A DNA stretch of 64,000 nucleotides from Streptomyces angustmyceticus (GTDB taxonomy: Bacteria > Actinomycetota > Actinomycetes > Streptomycetales > Streptomycetaceae), in assembly GCF_019933235.1 (NCBI RefSeq), contig NZ_CP082945.1:3844001-3908000 (forward strand), in the 5' to 3' direction. The notes beneath the pieces are model-generated. The model saw only the letters and a program-made list of their open reading frames with translations. It did no database searches and was not told where the DNA came from. The position numbers were made by a program, and so were the translations under genes. This document shows positions 51,783-59,874 of the stretch, piece by piece. The first letter of the stretch is position 1; every line of letters starts with the position of its first letter.

Positions 51783-52100
51783 TGTGGGTTATCCACAAAG
51801 TTATCCACAGGCCCGGTTCTCGACCTGTGGGTAAGTCGACACGGGAATCGGACAGAGTCGACATATCGCCCTACTGACCGCACACCCCTCCACAGTGCCC
51901 CACGTCGGACACCGTCAGCACAATTCACGCGATCAATCCTTTAGAGCGAGGTAATCCCACACGAAAGAGTGCGTGAACGGGGTTTGGACAGGGAATCCAT
52001 AGCCGAGCATTTCGGGAGCGGAATGATCTGCTCCGACTTCCACAGATCTCACACACAGCCTGTGGATAACAATCCTGAAACCCTCGCCCCCTGTGGACAA
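51783..52100. promoter_or_regulatory. Cluster of DnaA boxes in the pheA-serS intergenic region
   Basis: TTATCCACA at 51789-51797 and 51801-51809 (plus). TTACCCACA at 51826-51834, TTATCCACA at 52061-52069 and TTGTCCACA at 52092-52100 (all minus). A weaker TAACCCACA at 51783-51791 overlaps the first. These match the Streptomyces DnaA box (TTGTCCACA and close variants). The surrounding 740 bases (51711-52449) have no credible gene. Not oriC, since dnaA and dnaN are absent; a DnaA-titrating or regulatory cluster is likely. Confidence 0.75.
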
Positions 52101-52437
52101 CCAGGGGTTCCCCGGGGATAACCGGAGCCCCGAGGGCCGCCACGGAGCCCGCCCAACTCCCGCTTTCCACACCGTGGATCACCCGGCGCCCCGGCCGCGA
52201 AAGCCCCCTCACGGACACGGCGAAGATCTCGTGACGGACGCCGCGAAGACCTCCGCCGCCGGCCGCTAAGCCGCCCGGCGAACGCGCCCGGGGGCTCCTT
52301 CCCGACCACCCCGCGGCACCGGAATGGACGAGAATTCCCCTGCCTTTCCCTCTCCCGCCCCCAGGGGAATAAACGGTTCAAAACGGGCAAAATGACATGC
52401 CGGGGAATATCGCGTCGAGGGGCCGGGCGGGGCCCGG

Positions 52438-52443
52438 TAGCCT
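52438..52443 (+). promoter_or_regulatory. -10-like TAGCCT before serS (possible leaderless start)
   Basis: TAGCCT ends six bases before the GTG start and no Shine-Dalgarno intervenes, the spacing expected if transcription starts at the GTG. The -35 is not clear. Confidence 0.4.
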
Positions 52444-52449
52444 GGTGGG

Positions 52450-53739
52450 GTGATTGACCTTCGCCTGCTCCGTGAGGACCCCGACCGTGTGCGCGCGTCC
52501 CAGCGCGCCCGTGGAGAGGACGTCGCACTCGTCGACGCGCTTCTCTCCGCCGACGAGCGGCGCAGGACGTCCAGCGTCCGCTTCGACGAGCTGCGCGCCG
52601 AGCAGAAGGCGCTCGGCAAGCTCATCCCCAAGGCCGCCGGCGACGAGAAGGCCGTGCTGCTGAAGAAGGCCGGTGAGCTGGCCGCCGCCGTCAAGGCCGC
52701 CGACGCCGCGCAGGACGAGGCCAAGGACGAGACGCAGGCGCTGCTGCAGAAGCTCGGCAACCTCGTCCACCCCGACGTCCCCGTCGGCGGCGAGGAGGAC
52801 TTCAGCGTCCTGGAGACGCACGGCACGATCCGCGACTTCGGCGCCGAGGGCTTCGAGCCCAAGGACCACCTGGAGATCGGCGAACTGCTCGGCGCCATCG
52901 ACGTCGAGCGCGGCGCCAAGGTGTCCGGCTCCCGCTTCTACTACCTCACGGGCATCGGCGCGCTGCTGGAGCTCGCGCTGGTCAACGCCGCCATCGCGCA
53001 GGCCACCGCGGCTGGTTTCACGCCGATGCTGACCCCCGCCCTGGTGCGCCCGCGCGCCATGGAGGGCACCGGCTTCCTCGGCCAGGCCGCGGAGAACGTC
53101 TACCACCTGGAGAAGGACGACTACTACCTGGTCGGCACCTCCGAGGTCCCGCTCGCCGCGTACCACATGGACGAGATCGTGGACGGCGCCAAGCTGCCGC
53201 TGCGCTACGCCGGTTTCTCCCCGTGCTTCCGCCGCGAGGCCGGCACCTACGGCAAGGACACCCGCGGCATCTTCCGGGTCCACCAGTTCGACAAGGTGGA
53301 GATGTTCTCCTACGTCGCGCCGGAGGACGCCCAGGCCGAGCACCAGCGGCTGCTGGACTGGGAGAAGCAGTGGCTGACCGGCCTGGAGCTGCCGTTCCAG
53401 GTCATCGACGTCGCCACCGGCGACCTCGGCGCCTCGGCCTCCCGCAAGTTCGACTGCGAGGCGTGGATCCCCACCCAGGGCAAGTACCGCGAGCTGACCT
53501 CGGCCTCGAACTGTGACGAGTTCCAGGCGCGGCGGCTGTCCGTGCGGATGCGCGAGACCGTCGAGGGCAAGCAGAAGGTCCGGCCGCTGGCGACCCTCAA
53601 CGGCACGCTCTGCGCCGTCCCGCGCACCATCGTGGCGATCTTCGAGAACCACCAGCAGGCGGACGGCTCCGTGCGCGTCCCCGAGGTGCTCCGCCCCTAC
53701 CTGGGCGGCCGCGAGATCCTGGAGCCCGTCGCCAAGTGA
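52450..53739 (+). CDS. serS: Seryl-tRNA synthetase
   Basis: 429 aa from GTG 52450. The N-terminal coiled-coil tRNA-binding arm (about 30-100) leads to the class II core: motif 2 RYAGFSPCFRREAGTYGKDTRG, motif 3 NGTLCAVPRTIVAIFENHQQ, and SNCDEFQARRLSVRMR. Charges tRNA-Ser (and tRNA-Sec) with serine. The HAD gene starts by GTGA overlap. Confidence 0.96.
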   Translation: MIDLRLLREDPDRVRASQRARGEDVALVDALLSADERRRTSSVRFDELRAEQKALGKLIPKAAGDEKAVLLKKAGELAAAVKAADAAQDEAKDETQALLQKLGNLVHPDVPVGGEEDFSVLETHGTIRDFGAEGFEPKDHLEIGELLGAIDVERGAKVSGSRFYYLTGIGALLELALVNAAIAQATAAGFTPMLTPALVRPRAMEGTGFLGQAAENVYHLEKDDYYLVGTSEVPLAAYHMDEIVDGAKLPLRYAGFSPCFRREAGTYGKDTRGIFRVHQFDKVEMFSYVAPEDAQAEHQRLLDWEKQWLTGLELPFQVIDVATGDLGASASRKFDCEAWIPTQGKYRELTSASNCDEFQARRLSVRMRETVEGKQKVRPLATLNGTLCAVPRTIVAIFENHQQADGSVRVPEVLRPYLGGREILEPVAK

Positions 53740-54551
53740 GCGCACCTGCTCCGCTGCCGTACAAGCTCATCGCGACGGATCTCGACGGGACGCTGCTGCG
53801 CCACGACGAGACCGTCTCCGAGCGCACCCGCCAGGCGCTCGCCGCGGCCACCGCGGCGGGCGCGGCACACATCGTCGTCACCGGCCGGGCCGTGCCCTGG
53901 ACCCGGCACATCCTCGACTCCCTGGGGTACCAGGGCCTCGCGGTGTGCGGCCAGGGCGGCCAGGTCTACCACGCCGGTGAGCACCGCCTGCTGACCTCGG
54001 TCACGCTCGACCGCCAGCTGGCCGGTCTCGCGCTGGCCAAGATCGAGGCGGAGGTCGGCCCGCTGCACCTGGCGGCGAGCCGGGACGGCCTGGAGGGCGA
54101 GGTGCTGGTCGGGCCCGGCTACCGCGTCCAGGAGGGCCCGCTGCCGAACGTCCTGATGGACGACCCCGGCGAGCTGTGGGCGGCCCCGCTCAACAAGGTC
54201 TACATCCAGCACCCGACCCTGGACGACGACGCGCTGGCGCTGGCCGCGCGTCAGGTCGCCGGGGACCTGGTGGGCGTGACGGTGGCCGGCGAGGGCATCG
54301 TCGAACTGCTGCCGCTGGGCCTGTCGAAGGCCACCGGCCTGTCGCTGGCCGCCCGCCGGCTGGGCGTCACCGCCAAGGACACCGTGGCCTTCGGCGACAT
54401 GCCCAACGACATCCCGATGTTCGCCTGGGCCGCCCACAGCGTGGCGATGGCCAACGCCCATGACGAACTGAAGGCTGTCGCGCACGAAATCACCGCCTCC
54501 AACGAGGACGACGGCGTCGCGGTCGTGCTGGAGCGCCTCTACCGCTCCTGA
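53736..54551 (+). CDS. HAD superfamily (Cof-type) phosphatase
   Basis: 271 aa. Motif I DLDGTLLRHDE, motif II-like VVTGR, motif IV GDMPNDIPMFAWA, and LSKATGLSLAARRLGV between them, as in Cof/YidA-type phosphatases. Translationally coupled to serS. Substrate unknown. Confidence 0.92.
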   Translation: MSAPAPLPYKLIATDLDGTLLRHDETVSERTRQALAAATAAGAAHIVVTGRAVPWTRHILDSLGYQGLAVCGQGGQVYHAGEHRLLTSVTLDRQLAGLALAKIEAEVGPLHLAASRDGLEGEVLVGPGYRVQEGPLPNVLMDDPGELWAAPLNKVYIQHPTLDDDALALAARQVAGDLVGVTVAGEGIVELLPLGLSKATGLSLAARRLGVTAKDTVAFGDMPNDIPMFAWAAHSVAMANAHDELKAVAHEITASNEDDGVAVVLERLYRS

Positions 54552-55282
54552 CGGCTCCCCGGGTCCGGCTCCGGATCCGGGGGCGGCTGCGCGCGGTCCC
54601 CGCCCGTCGTCGGCCGCCCGTCGTGGTCCCGTAGCTCCCCGGCGGCCGCCGCCGGGGTCAGCGGCCAGGCCGCGAAGCCCATGACCAGGGCGATGGCGTG
54701 GCCGAAGTCGGTGAACGAAGCCCCGGTCAGCAGCGGGACGGCGAAGAAGACCAGCAGCCCGCAGAGGTAGCCGTAGCGCCAGGGCGGCCGCAGCCGGTAC
54801 GTCAGCACACCGGCGGCCGCGGCCAGCCCGTAGGAGACCCCGATGTCCACGACATGGGTCATCGAGCGCGGCAGCCGATGCCCCTCGATGGCCAGCAGGA
54901 CCAGCTCCTGGCTGGCGAGGGTCGCGGCGATGTGCGCGCCGCCGACGGTCAGCAGCCAGCGCCCGCTGCCCAGCCAGCGCTCCACGTTGGCGTGCACCAG
55001 CTCGAACAGCACCGCGTAGAGCACGAAGGACCCGGGCCGCTCGATCCAGAATCCGCTGATCAGCAGCGACGGCAGCGGATGCTCGTTCAGCTCGTGGATG
55101 TTGCTACTGGTCCGGTGGACCAGGAACTGCCCCAGCCCCTCGGACGCGGACGCGATCACCAGGCTGGTGATCCCGATGACCAGCAGCCAGATGTGCGTCC
55201 CCGGGCTGCTGCGCACCCAGTCCCTCACCCGGGCCACGGGGCTGCCGGGGGACGGGCCGCGGCCGCCGGGGGGCGGCTGCAT
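54539..55282 (-). CDS. Rhomboid-like membrane protein
   Basis: About 247 aa from ATG 55282, or GTG 55294; the upstream continuation is low-complexity. Six hydrophobic segments (WLLVIGITSLVIASA; YGYLCGLLVFFAVPLLTG). The rhomboid GxSG position reads VDIGVSYGLAAA and a later His is in DFGHAIALVMG, so a Ser/His pair is retained with an altered motif. Activity uncertain. Its 3' end overlaps the HAD gene tail by 13 bases. Confidence 0.78.
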   Translation of the reverse strand: MQPPPGGRGPSPGSPVARVRDWVRSSPGTHIWLLVIGITSLVIASASEGLGQFLVHRTSSNIHELNEHPLPSLLISGFWIERPGSFVLYAVLFELVHANVERWLGSGRWLLTVGGAHIAATLASQELVLLAIEGHRLPRSMTHVVDIGVSYGLAAAAGVLTYRLRPPWRYGYLCGLLVFFAVPLLTGASFTDFGHAIALVMGFAAWPLTPAAAAGELRDHDGRPTTGGDRAQPPPDPEPDPGSRQER

Positions 55283-55665
55283 CAGGGGCTTCACGGGCGG
55301 GGGCCGGGGGCGTCGAAACCGGGCGCGCGGGAACCATGGCCGGGGTGGCCGGTGGCTCTCCCCCGCACCTCCTCGCCGGACATCCCGTCTGTTGTCACCA
55401 TTCGAGGCTAGCGTGTGCCGGTTTGTCCCGCGGGGAGTACGGCGGCTGGGAGGACGGGCGGCGCGGCGGCGCGCGGCCGGGCTGCTCCGCGCGGGGTGGC
55501 CGGGTCGGCGCGGGTCGGCACCCGGAACCGTACGGCCGTGTGTGGTTCCGGGTTGCCGCCCTGGGCCCTGCGACGATCTTCGCGGTGTCCGTACACCCAA
55601 GTCAATCCTCGGGTTTTCTTCCAAATCCCTTAGCAACGGCTTGGGTTGGCGGCTACCGTACGCGG
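55283..55665. other. Divergent intergenic region
   Basis: About 380 GC-rich bases between the rhomboid-like gene and the LysR gene. No credible gene; a TACCGT sequence (55654-55659) six bases before the LysR GTG could be a -10 for leaderless transcription. Confidence 0.4.
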
Positions 55666-56697
55666 GTGACCCTCGATGATCTGCGCGTCTTCGTGGCCGT
55701 GTGCGAGGCGGGCAGTCTCAGTGCCGTCGCCCGGGACCTCGGATGCACCCAGTCGGCCGTGAGCCAGCGCGTCAGGCGCCTCGAACGGGAGGCGGGCATC
55801 GGCCTGTTGGAGCGCAGGCCGCGCGGGGTGGCGCCGACCCAGGCGGGCCGCATCCTGCACCGTGCCGCCTCGGACGGCATCGACGGCCTGGACCTGGCGC
55901 TGCGCCGGCTGGCCGACCTGCGCGCGGGGGACGGCGGGACGGTGCGGGTGACCACCGGCGCCACGACCGTCCGGCACTTCATGGCCGGCGCGGTGGTCGC
56001 CTTCCGCGCCCGCCATCCGCGGGTCAACCTGGAGTTCCAGACGGAGAGTTCCAGCCGCCGCTGCTTCGAGGCGGTCGCGGACGGCAGCTCCGAGCTGGCC
56101 TGGATCACCCTCGGCCCGCCGGTGCGCGGCATCGAGCAGCATCCGGTGGTCCGGCTGCCCTGGGTGCTCGCCGTACGCGCCGATGACCCGCTGGCCGAGC
56201 GGGAGCGGATCGAGCCCGGGGAGCTGGCCGGTATCCGGCACATCCGGCTGCCGGAGAACTCCACCTCCCGTATGCGCCTCGACGGCCACCTCGGCCACCG
56301 GGAAGCCGGCCCCGTGCCGCCGCCGAGCACCACCAGCGTCGCCGACTGGGACACCGCCCTGCTGCTCGCCGAACTCGGCGTCGGCCCCGCGGTCGTCCCC
56401 CGGCTGCCGGGCCTGCACGCCGCCGCCCATCCGGCGCTGCGGCTGGTCCCGATCGCCGCGCTGCCCCCACTGGCGACCGGCTGGGCGGTACGCCAGTGGG
56501 AGGCGCTGAGCCCGGCGGCGGTGGCGTTCGCCGAGACGGTCACGGCGTGCCTGGGCGGCGGCGACGGGACGGAGGGCGAGGTTCTGGGCGGTCGGCAGGA
56601 TCCGGCTCAGCGGGCCGCGGTGCACCACCGGGGCGGCGCGGTCGAGGGCGGGGAGGGCGACGGCGTCGAGGCCGAGCCCGGCCGCGCCCCGGCGTGA
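55666..56697 (+). CDS. LysR family regulator
   Basis: 343 aa from GTG 55666 (VTLDDLRVFVAVCEAGSLSAV). wHTH about 1-60 (LGCTQSAVSQRVRRLEREAG); effector domain about 90-290 (VRVTTGATTVRHFMAGAVV, LLLAELGVGPAVVPRLPG). The long Gly-rich C-terminal tail (about 45 residues) is unusual. Regulated genes not evident. Confidence 0.9.
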   Translation: MTLDDLRVFVAVCEAGSLSAVARDLGCTQSAVSQRVRRLEREAGIGLLERRPRGVAPTQAGRILHRAASDGIDGLDLALRRLADLRAGDGGTVRVTTGATTVRHFMAGAVVAFRARHPRVNLEFQTESSSRRCFEAVADGSSELAWITLGPPVRGIEQHPVVRLPWVLAVRADDPLAERERIEPGELAGIRHIRLPENSTSRMRLDGHLGHREAGPVPPPSTTSVADWDTALLLAELGVGPAVVPRLPGLHAAAHPALRLVPIAALPPLATGWAVRQWEALSPAAVAFAETVTACLGGGDGTEGEVLGGRQDPAQRAAVHHRGGAVEGGEGDGVEAEPGRAPA

Positions 56698-56877
56698 CCA
56701 CCGCCGCACCGTCGGCCACCGGGCAGCAGCATCGCGTCAAGTAGCGCCCACAACCCGTCAATGACGCGTCAGGGACCGTCCGGGTCCCCCGCTTCCCGGG
56801 AATAGCGTCAGGGCCGAGCCCCGGCGTACGCGTTTCCCACCGGTCCGGGGCCGTGGTCCCGTGCGAGGAGCAACGCC

Positions 56878-57216
56878 GTGTCCCACCTTCTGTACGCGGA
56901 AGATCCCGAACCTGCCGATCGTGTCCCGGCCGGGCTCTACTTCGTCCCTGTCCGGTCGGGCCCCGCGGGCTGCACGGCCCGCCTGTTCCGCACCCCGCTC
57001 GGCGGCCGTACCGCCGTCGGCTTCACCTCGCTGCCGCGGCTGGTCGCGGCCCTCGGCGGCGACCAGCCCTGGATCAGGCTCTCCGAGCCCGCGCTGCGTG
57101 CGCTGGCCGAACCCGTCGGAGCGCGGGTCCTGACCGTCGATCCGCGGTTCGCCCCGGGCGCTCCCGGCGTCCCACGCCTACGGGCCGTCGCCGGTGAGCG
57201 CCTACGGGCCGGCTGA
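56878..57216 (+). CDS. SAV_915 family protein
   Basis: 112 aa from GTG 56878 (GAGGAG upstream). GRTAVGFTSLPRLVAALG, WIRLSEPALRALAEPVGAR and LTVDPRF fit the small Streptomyces SAV_915 family. Function unknown. Lies just before the lysA-like gene on the same strand and is probably co-transcribed with it. Confidence 0.8.
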   Translation: MSHLLYAEDPEPADRVPAGLYFVPVRSGPAGCTARLFRTPLGGRTAVGFTSLPRLVAALGGDQPWIRLSEPALRALAEPVGARVLTVDPRFAPGAPGVPRLRAVAGERLRAG

Positions 57217-57232
57217 GGGAGGAGCCACCGTC

Positions 57233-58735
57233 ATGAACCATCGAGCCCTGCCCCGGACCGCCCCCGGACCGGGCGCCCCCTCACCGGCCTCACCGACCGC
57301 CCTCGTGGCGGCGGCTGCCTCGGCGGCCGGCGGCATGGCCACCGCTGCCATGGGGACGACCGCCGCCGCGCCGCCTTCTCCGGTCGCGTCGCCGGCCGCC
57401 GCTCCGTCACCGCCCGCCGCCGCGCCGCCGTCCCGCACCGGTCCGCTGTCCGTCTGGCCCGGGTCCGCGGCGGCGGTCGGCGACGACGATCTCGCGGTGG
57501 CGGGCGTGCCGCTCACCGAGGTCGCCGCCCGCTTCGGCACCCCCGCCTACGTCCTGGACGAGGCCGAGGTGCGCGACCGCTGCCGCGCCTATCTCCGGGC
57601 TTTCCCCGGTGCCGACGTCTGCTACGCGGCCAAGGCGTTCCTGTGCCGCGCGATGGCGCACTGGGTGCGGGAGGAGGGACTCGGCCTGGACGTCTGCTCC
57701 GCCGGCGAGCTGGAGTTGGCCGTCACCAGCGGGTTCCCGCCCGGACGGATCGTGCTGCACGGCAACGCCAAGAGCCCGGCCGATCTGGAGGCCGCGCTGC
57801 GGCTCGGCGTCGGCCGGATCGTCATCGACAGCACCTCGGAGATCGCCCGGCTGGCCGCGGCGGTCCCCGCGGGCAGCCGGCAGAAGGTGCTCGTCCGGGT
57901 GGTGCCGGGCATCGCCGCCGGCGGCCACGCCAAGATCCGTACGGGGACCGACGACCAGAAGTTCGGGCTGTCCCTCACCGACGGCTCCGCCCAGCACGCC
58001 ATCACGCGGGTGCTGGGCCAGCCGCGCCTCGAACTCGTCGGCCTGCACTGCCACTTGGGCTCGCAGATCACCACCGTCAAGCCCTATCTGTCGGCCGTAC
58101 GGCGGCTGATAGGGCTGCTGGCCCGGATTCACGAGCAGCACGGGCTCACCCTGCCCGAGCTGGACCTCGGGGGCGGCCACGGCATCGCCTACCGCCCCGG
58201 TGAGCCCGCGCTCGACCTGGCCTCGCTCGCCCACCGCATCCGCGCCGAACTGGCCCGCGGCTGCGCGGCGGCCGGACTGCCCGTGCCCCGGCTGACCGTC
58301 GAACCCGGCCGCGCCATCGTGGGCCCGGCGGGTGTCGTCCTCTACCGGGTGCTGTCGGCCAAACGGACCGGCGCGCACACCTTCGTGGCGGTGGACGGCG
58401 GGATGAGCGACAACCCGCGGCCCGCGCTGTACGGGGTGCGCTACGCGCCGCGGCTGATCGGCCGCCGCCCGGCCGCCGCGCCGGAGCCGGTCACCGTGGT
58501 CGGACGGCACTGCGAGGCCGGCGATGTGCTCGCCGCGGACGTCCCGTTGCCCGGTGACGTGCGCCCCGGCGACCTGCTGGCCGTCCCCGTCGCCGGCGCG
58601 TACCACCTCTCCATGGCCTCCGGCTACAACCTCGTCGGCCGGCCGCCGGTCGTCGCCGTGACCGGAGGACGGGCCCGCCTCCTCGTACGGCGCGAATCCC
58701 TCGCGGACATCCAGGAGCGGGACATCGGGCTGTGA
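57233..58735 (+). CDS. lysA: Diaminopimelate decarboxylase with Ala/Pro-rich N-terminal extension
   Basis: 500 aa from ATG 57233 (GGAGGAG upstream). The first 75 residues are Ala/Pro/Ser-rich and not part of the family. Then a PLP barrel: VCYAAKAFLCRAM (PLP Lys), LDVCSAGELELAV, LVGLHCHLGSQI, LDLGGGHGIAY, VEPGRAIVGPAG, and the catalytic Cys in GRHCEAGDVLA. Decarboxylates meso-diaminopimelate to lysine. Probably a second copy, given the setting away from hom/thrC, but that cannot be seen here. Confidence 0.9.
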   Translation: MNHRALPRTAPGPGAPSPASPTALVAAAASAAGGMATAAMGTTAAAPPSPVASPAAAPSPPAAAPPSRTGPLSVWPGSAAAVGDDDLAVAGVPLTEVAARFGTPAYVLDEAEVRDRCRAYLRAFPGADVCYAAKAFLCRAMAHWVREEGLGLDVCSAGELELAVTSGFPPGRIVLHGNAKSPADLEAALRLGVGRIVIDSTSEIARLAAAVPAGSRQKVLVRVVPGIAAGGHAKIRTGTDDQKFGLSLTDGSAQHAITRVLGQPRLELVGLHCHLGSQITTVKPYLSAVRRLIGLLARIHEQHGLTLPELDLGGGHGIAYRPGEPALDLASLAHRIRAELARGCAAAGLPVPRLTVEPGRAIVGPAGVVLYRVLSAKRTGAHTFVAVDGGMSDNPRPALYGVRYAPRLIGRRPAAAPEPVTVVGRHCEAGDVLAADVPLPGDVRPGDLLAVPVAGAYHLSMASGYNLVGRPPVVAVTGGRARLLVRRESLADIQERDIGL

Positions 58736-58917
58736 GACGGGCGGGGGCGCGGGGGCGCGGGGCCGAGGGGCTGTGAGACGGGCGGGGCCGGATGAGCCTG
58801 CGGGCCCGCGGCCGCCGTTTCCCGGCGTCTCTGCGTCCCTCGCCCCGCCGTTCTCCCGCTTTCTCTGCGCCCCCCGCCCCGGCCGTTTCCCCGCGTCCCG
58901 CGCCCTCTCGACTTCCG

Positions 58918-58947
58918 TGTACGATGAAGGCATCAGTTGTAGGATGA
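58918..58947. promoter_or_regulatory. Direct repeats before the GntR gene
   Basis: TGTACGATGA (58918-58927) and TGTAGGATGA (58938-58947), 20 bp apart (two helical turns), 28 bases before the GntR start; candidate autoregulatory sites. Confidence 0.45.
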
Positions 58948-58974
58948 CCGGGCAAGAAGGAAGGCGCGTCGGAC

Positions 58975-59685
58975 ATGGCACTGCAGGCGGCGGGACGGCG
59001 CTCCCTCGTGGACACCGTGGTCGATGCCCTGCGGTCCCAGCTGACGGCCGGGGAGTGGCCGGTGGGGTCCCGCATCCCCACCGAGCACGCGCTCGCCGAG
59101 CAGCTCCAGGTCGGCCGCAACACCGTCCGCGAGGCGGTGCGGGTGCTCGTCCACGCCGGGATGCTGCGCTCGCGGCAGGGCGAGGGCACCTTCGTGGTCT
59201 CCACCACGGACCCGGGCGACATCATGCGCGGCGTCCAACGGGCCGGTATCCGCGACGTACTGGAGCTGCGCATCGCCCTGGAGGCGGAGGCCGCCCGGCT
59301 GGCCGCGCTGCGCCACGAGCCCGCCGACCTGGAGCGGATGCGGGCGGCCCTGGACGCCCAGGCCGCGCTGGCGGACGCGGAGGGACAGCCCGCCTCCGGC
59401 AGCCTGGAGCTCTACGCCGATCATGACGTCGCCTTCCACCGGGCCGTCGTCGAGGCCGCGCACAACACCGCGCTGACGGCGACCTACGGCTGGTTCAGCA
59501 GCTCCGTACGGGAGGCGCTGGTCGGCTATCTCGGCGACCGGGCGATGCCGAAGGTCGTGCACGGCGATCATGTCGCGGTCCTGGAGGCGATCGCGGCGGG
59601 CGACCCGGAGGCGGCCGCACGGAGCATCCGCGACGTACTGGAGAAGCCGAAGCAGGCCGTGGAGTCCCTGCTGGCCGGTCGTTGA
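58975..59685 (+). CDS. GntR/FadR family regulator (FCD domain)
   Basis: 236 aa. wHTH about 8-75 (RIPTEHALAEQLQVGRNTVREAVRVLVHAGMLRSRQG), then an FCD ligand domain with ELRIALEAEAARLAA and DVAFHRAVVEAAHNTAL. Probably controls the MFS gene immediately downstream in response to a carboxylate-type ligand (inference). Confidence 0.92.
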   Translation: MALQAAGRRSLVDTVVDALRSQLTAGEWPVGSRIPTEHALAEQLQVGRNTVREAVRVLVHAGMLRSRQGEGTFVVSTTDPGDIMRGVQRAGIRDVLELRIALEAEAARLAALRHEPADLERMRAALDAQAALADAEGQPASGSLELYADHDVAFHRAVVEAAHNTALTATYGWFSSSVREALVGYLGDRAMPKVVHGDHVAVLEAIAAGDPEAAARSIRDVLEKPKQAVESLLAGR

Positions 59686-59750
59686 GGCCCGGGGCCGCAC
59701 CGGCTCCCGTGCCGCCCCGCCCCGCGTCCCCTCGGGTTCACCGGCGAACT

Positions 59751-59858
59751 CCCTTTTCTCTCCGTTCCTTTCCGCTCCTTCCACTCCTTCCCGCGCTTTC
59801 TTCACCGCTCGTTCCGTCTCCTCATCTTCCGTTTCTCTCCCTTTCCGTTTCTTCTCTT
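59751..59858 (+). other. Polypyrimidine tract between GntR and MFS genes
   Basis: 108 bases of the plus strand containing only 12 purines, directly upstream of the MFS gene. The ribosome site of that gene is weak. May affect RNA structure or form unusual DNA. Confidence 0.7.
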
Positions 59859-59874
59859 GGCGAGGTACGCACGT

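Noticed and set aside
51711..52449. Chromosomal origin oriC
   Set aside because: DnaA boxes are present, but there are fewer than in Streptomyces oriC and the flanks are pheA and serS instead of dnaA and dnaN.
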